NCBI GenBank assembly: GCA_007127255.1
Contig: SKZS01000092.1
Coordinates: 1-6,164, forward strand
DNA: 6,164 nt
Source of the DNA: Syntrophomonadaceae bacterium
GTDB lineage: Bacteria > Bacillota > Dethiobacteria > DTU022
Direction: 5' to 3'
Shown here: positions 6,043 through 6,164 of the stretch, in pieces
Layout: each line of letters starts with the position of its first letter
Position numbering within the stretch: the stretch's first letter is position 1
The notes under the pieces: generated by a model
Databases searched by the model: none
Told to the model about the DNA's origin: nothing
The model's input: the letters and a program-made list of their open reading frames with translations, nothing else
Program-made: the position numbers and the translations under genes

Positions 6043-6164
6043 ATGAACCCCATCTTGTTTACCATAAACGATTATTCCGTTCGATCTTACCTCGTTATTA
6101 TTTTAGCTGCTATTTTACTTGCTTTCCTCTTGATCAGGTATTACGAAATTCCCTATTTAAAAGC
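6043..6164 (+). CDS. lgt: Lgt-like protein (prolipoprotein diacylglyceryl transferase family), N-terminal part
   Basis: ATG 6043 follows AAAAAAGGGGG by 11 bases, and the frame stays open to the window end, giving 40 residues. The start MNPILFTINDYSVRSY followed by a long hydrophobic helix (about 17-34) and a short charged segment (RYYEIPYLK) matches the N-terminus of Lgt. Lgt is the membrane enzyme that adds diacylglycerol to the lipobox cysteine of prolipoproteins. Lgt proteins normally have a W-Y-G motif just after the 'xVRxY' turn. Here the Tyr is kept but the neighbours read S-Y-L, so this may be a divergent paralogue rather than the housekeeping enzyme. If active, its substrates would include lipoproteins such as the binding protein in this window. 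Only one helix is visible, so the call rests on a short stretch. Confidence 0.55.
   Translation, partial: MNPILFTINDYSVRSYLVIILAAILLAFLLIRYYEIPYLK

Noticed and set aside
1..6164. CRISPR array, tRNA, rRNA, transposon ends or phage genes
   Set aside because: I found no regularly spaced direct repeats, no cloverleaf-like sequence, and no transposase, integrase or phage-like reading frame; all long frames are explained by the transporter and edge genes.

Overview
The window looks like a piece of a Gram-positive (Firmicutes-type) chromosome of moderate GC content. Four things point there: strong purine-rich ribosome sites (GGGGGAGG, AAGGAGGG), frequent TTG starts, a lipoprotein-type solute-binding protein, and close resemblance to clostridial/bacillar peptide transporters. 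The exported binding protein is extremely acidic: by my count about 95 Asp/Glu against 23 Lys/Arg in the mature chain. The cytoplasmic ATPase I counted is nearly balanced (about 45 against 35). That would fit a haloalkaline or alkaline habitat, but this is an inference.

Layout. Positions 1-234 hold the C-terminal end of a class II aldolase/adducin-like protein (+). A strong hairpin at 238-270 sits between it and the convergent gene and can serve as a terminator in both directions. Positions 289-1863 (-) encode a family 5 peptide-binding lipoprotein most like the GsiB/'glutathione' group. An AT-rich divergent region (about 1864-2081) follows, carrying a candidate minus-strand promoter and a spaced 19-bp imperfect inverted repeat. 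On the + strand come four tightly packed genes: a DppC-type permease, a DppB-type permease, a DppD-type ATPase and a DppF-type ATPase (2082-5946). After a 96-bp spacer with an extended -10 promoter, an Lgt-like gene starts at 6043 and runs off the window.

The five central genes make a complete peptide (or glutathione-like) ABC importer. The lipoprotein captures substrate outside the membrane, the two permeases form the channel, and the two ATPases, both with complete catalytic motifs, drive uptake. The arrangement is less usual than the parts: the binding protein is divergent from its transporter, and the C-type permease precedes the B-type. I saw no CRISPR array, tRNA, rRNA, insertion sequence or phage gene. 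Nothing here convincingly amounts to an undescribed system. The best leads are the inverted repeat in the divergent region, the acidic binding protein and the atypical residues in the two truncated edge genes.
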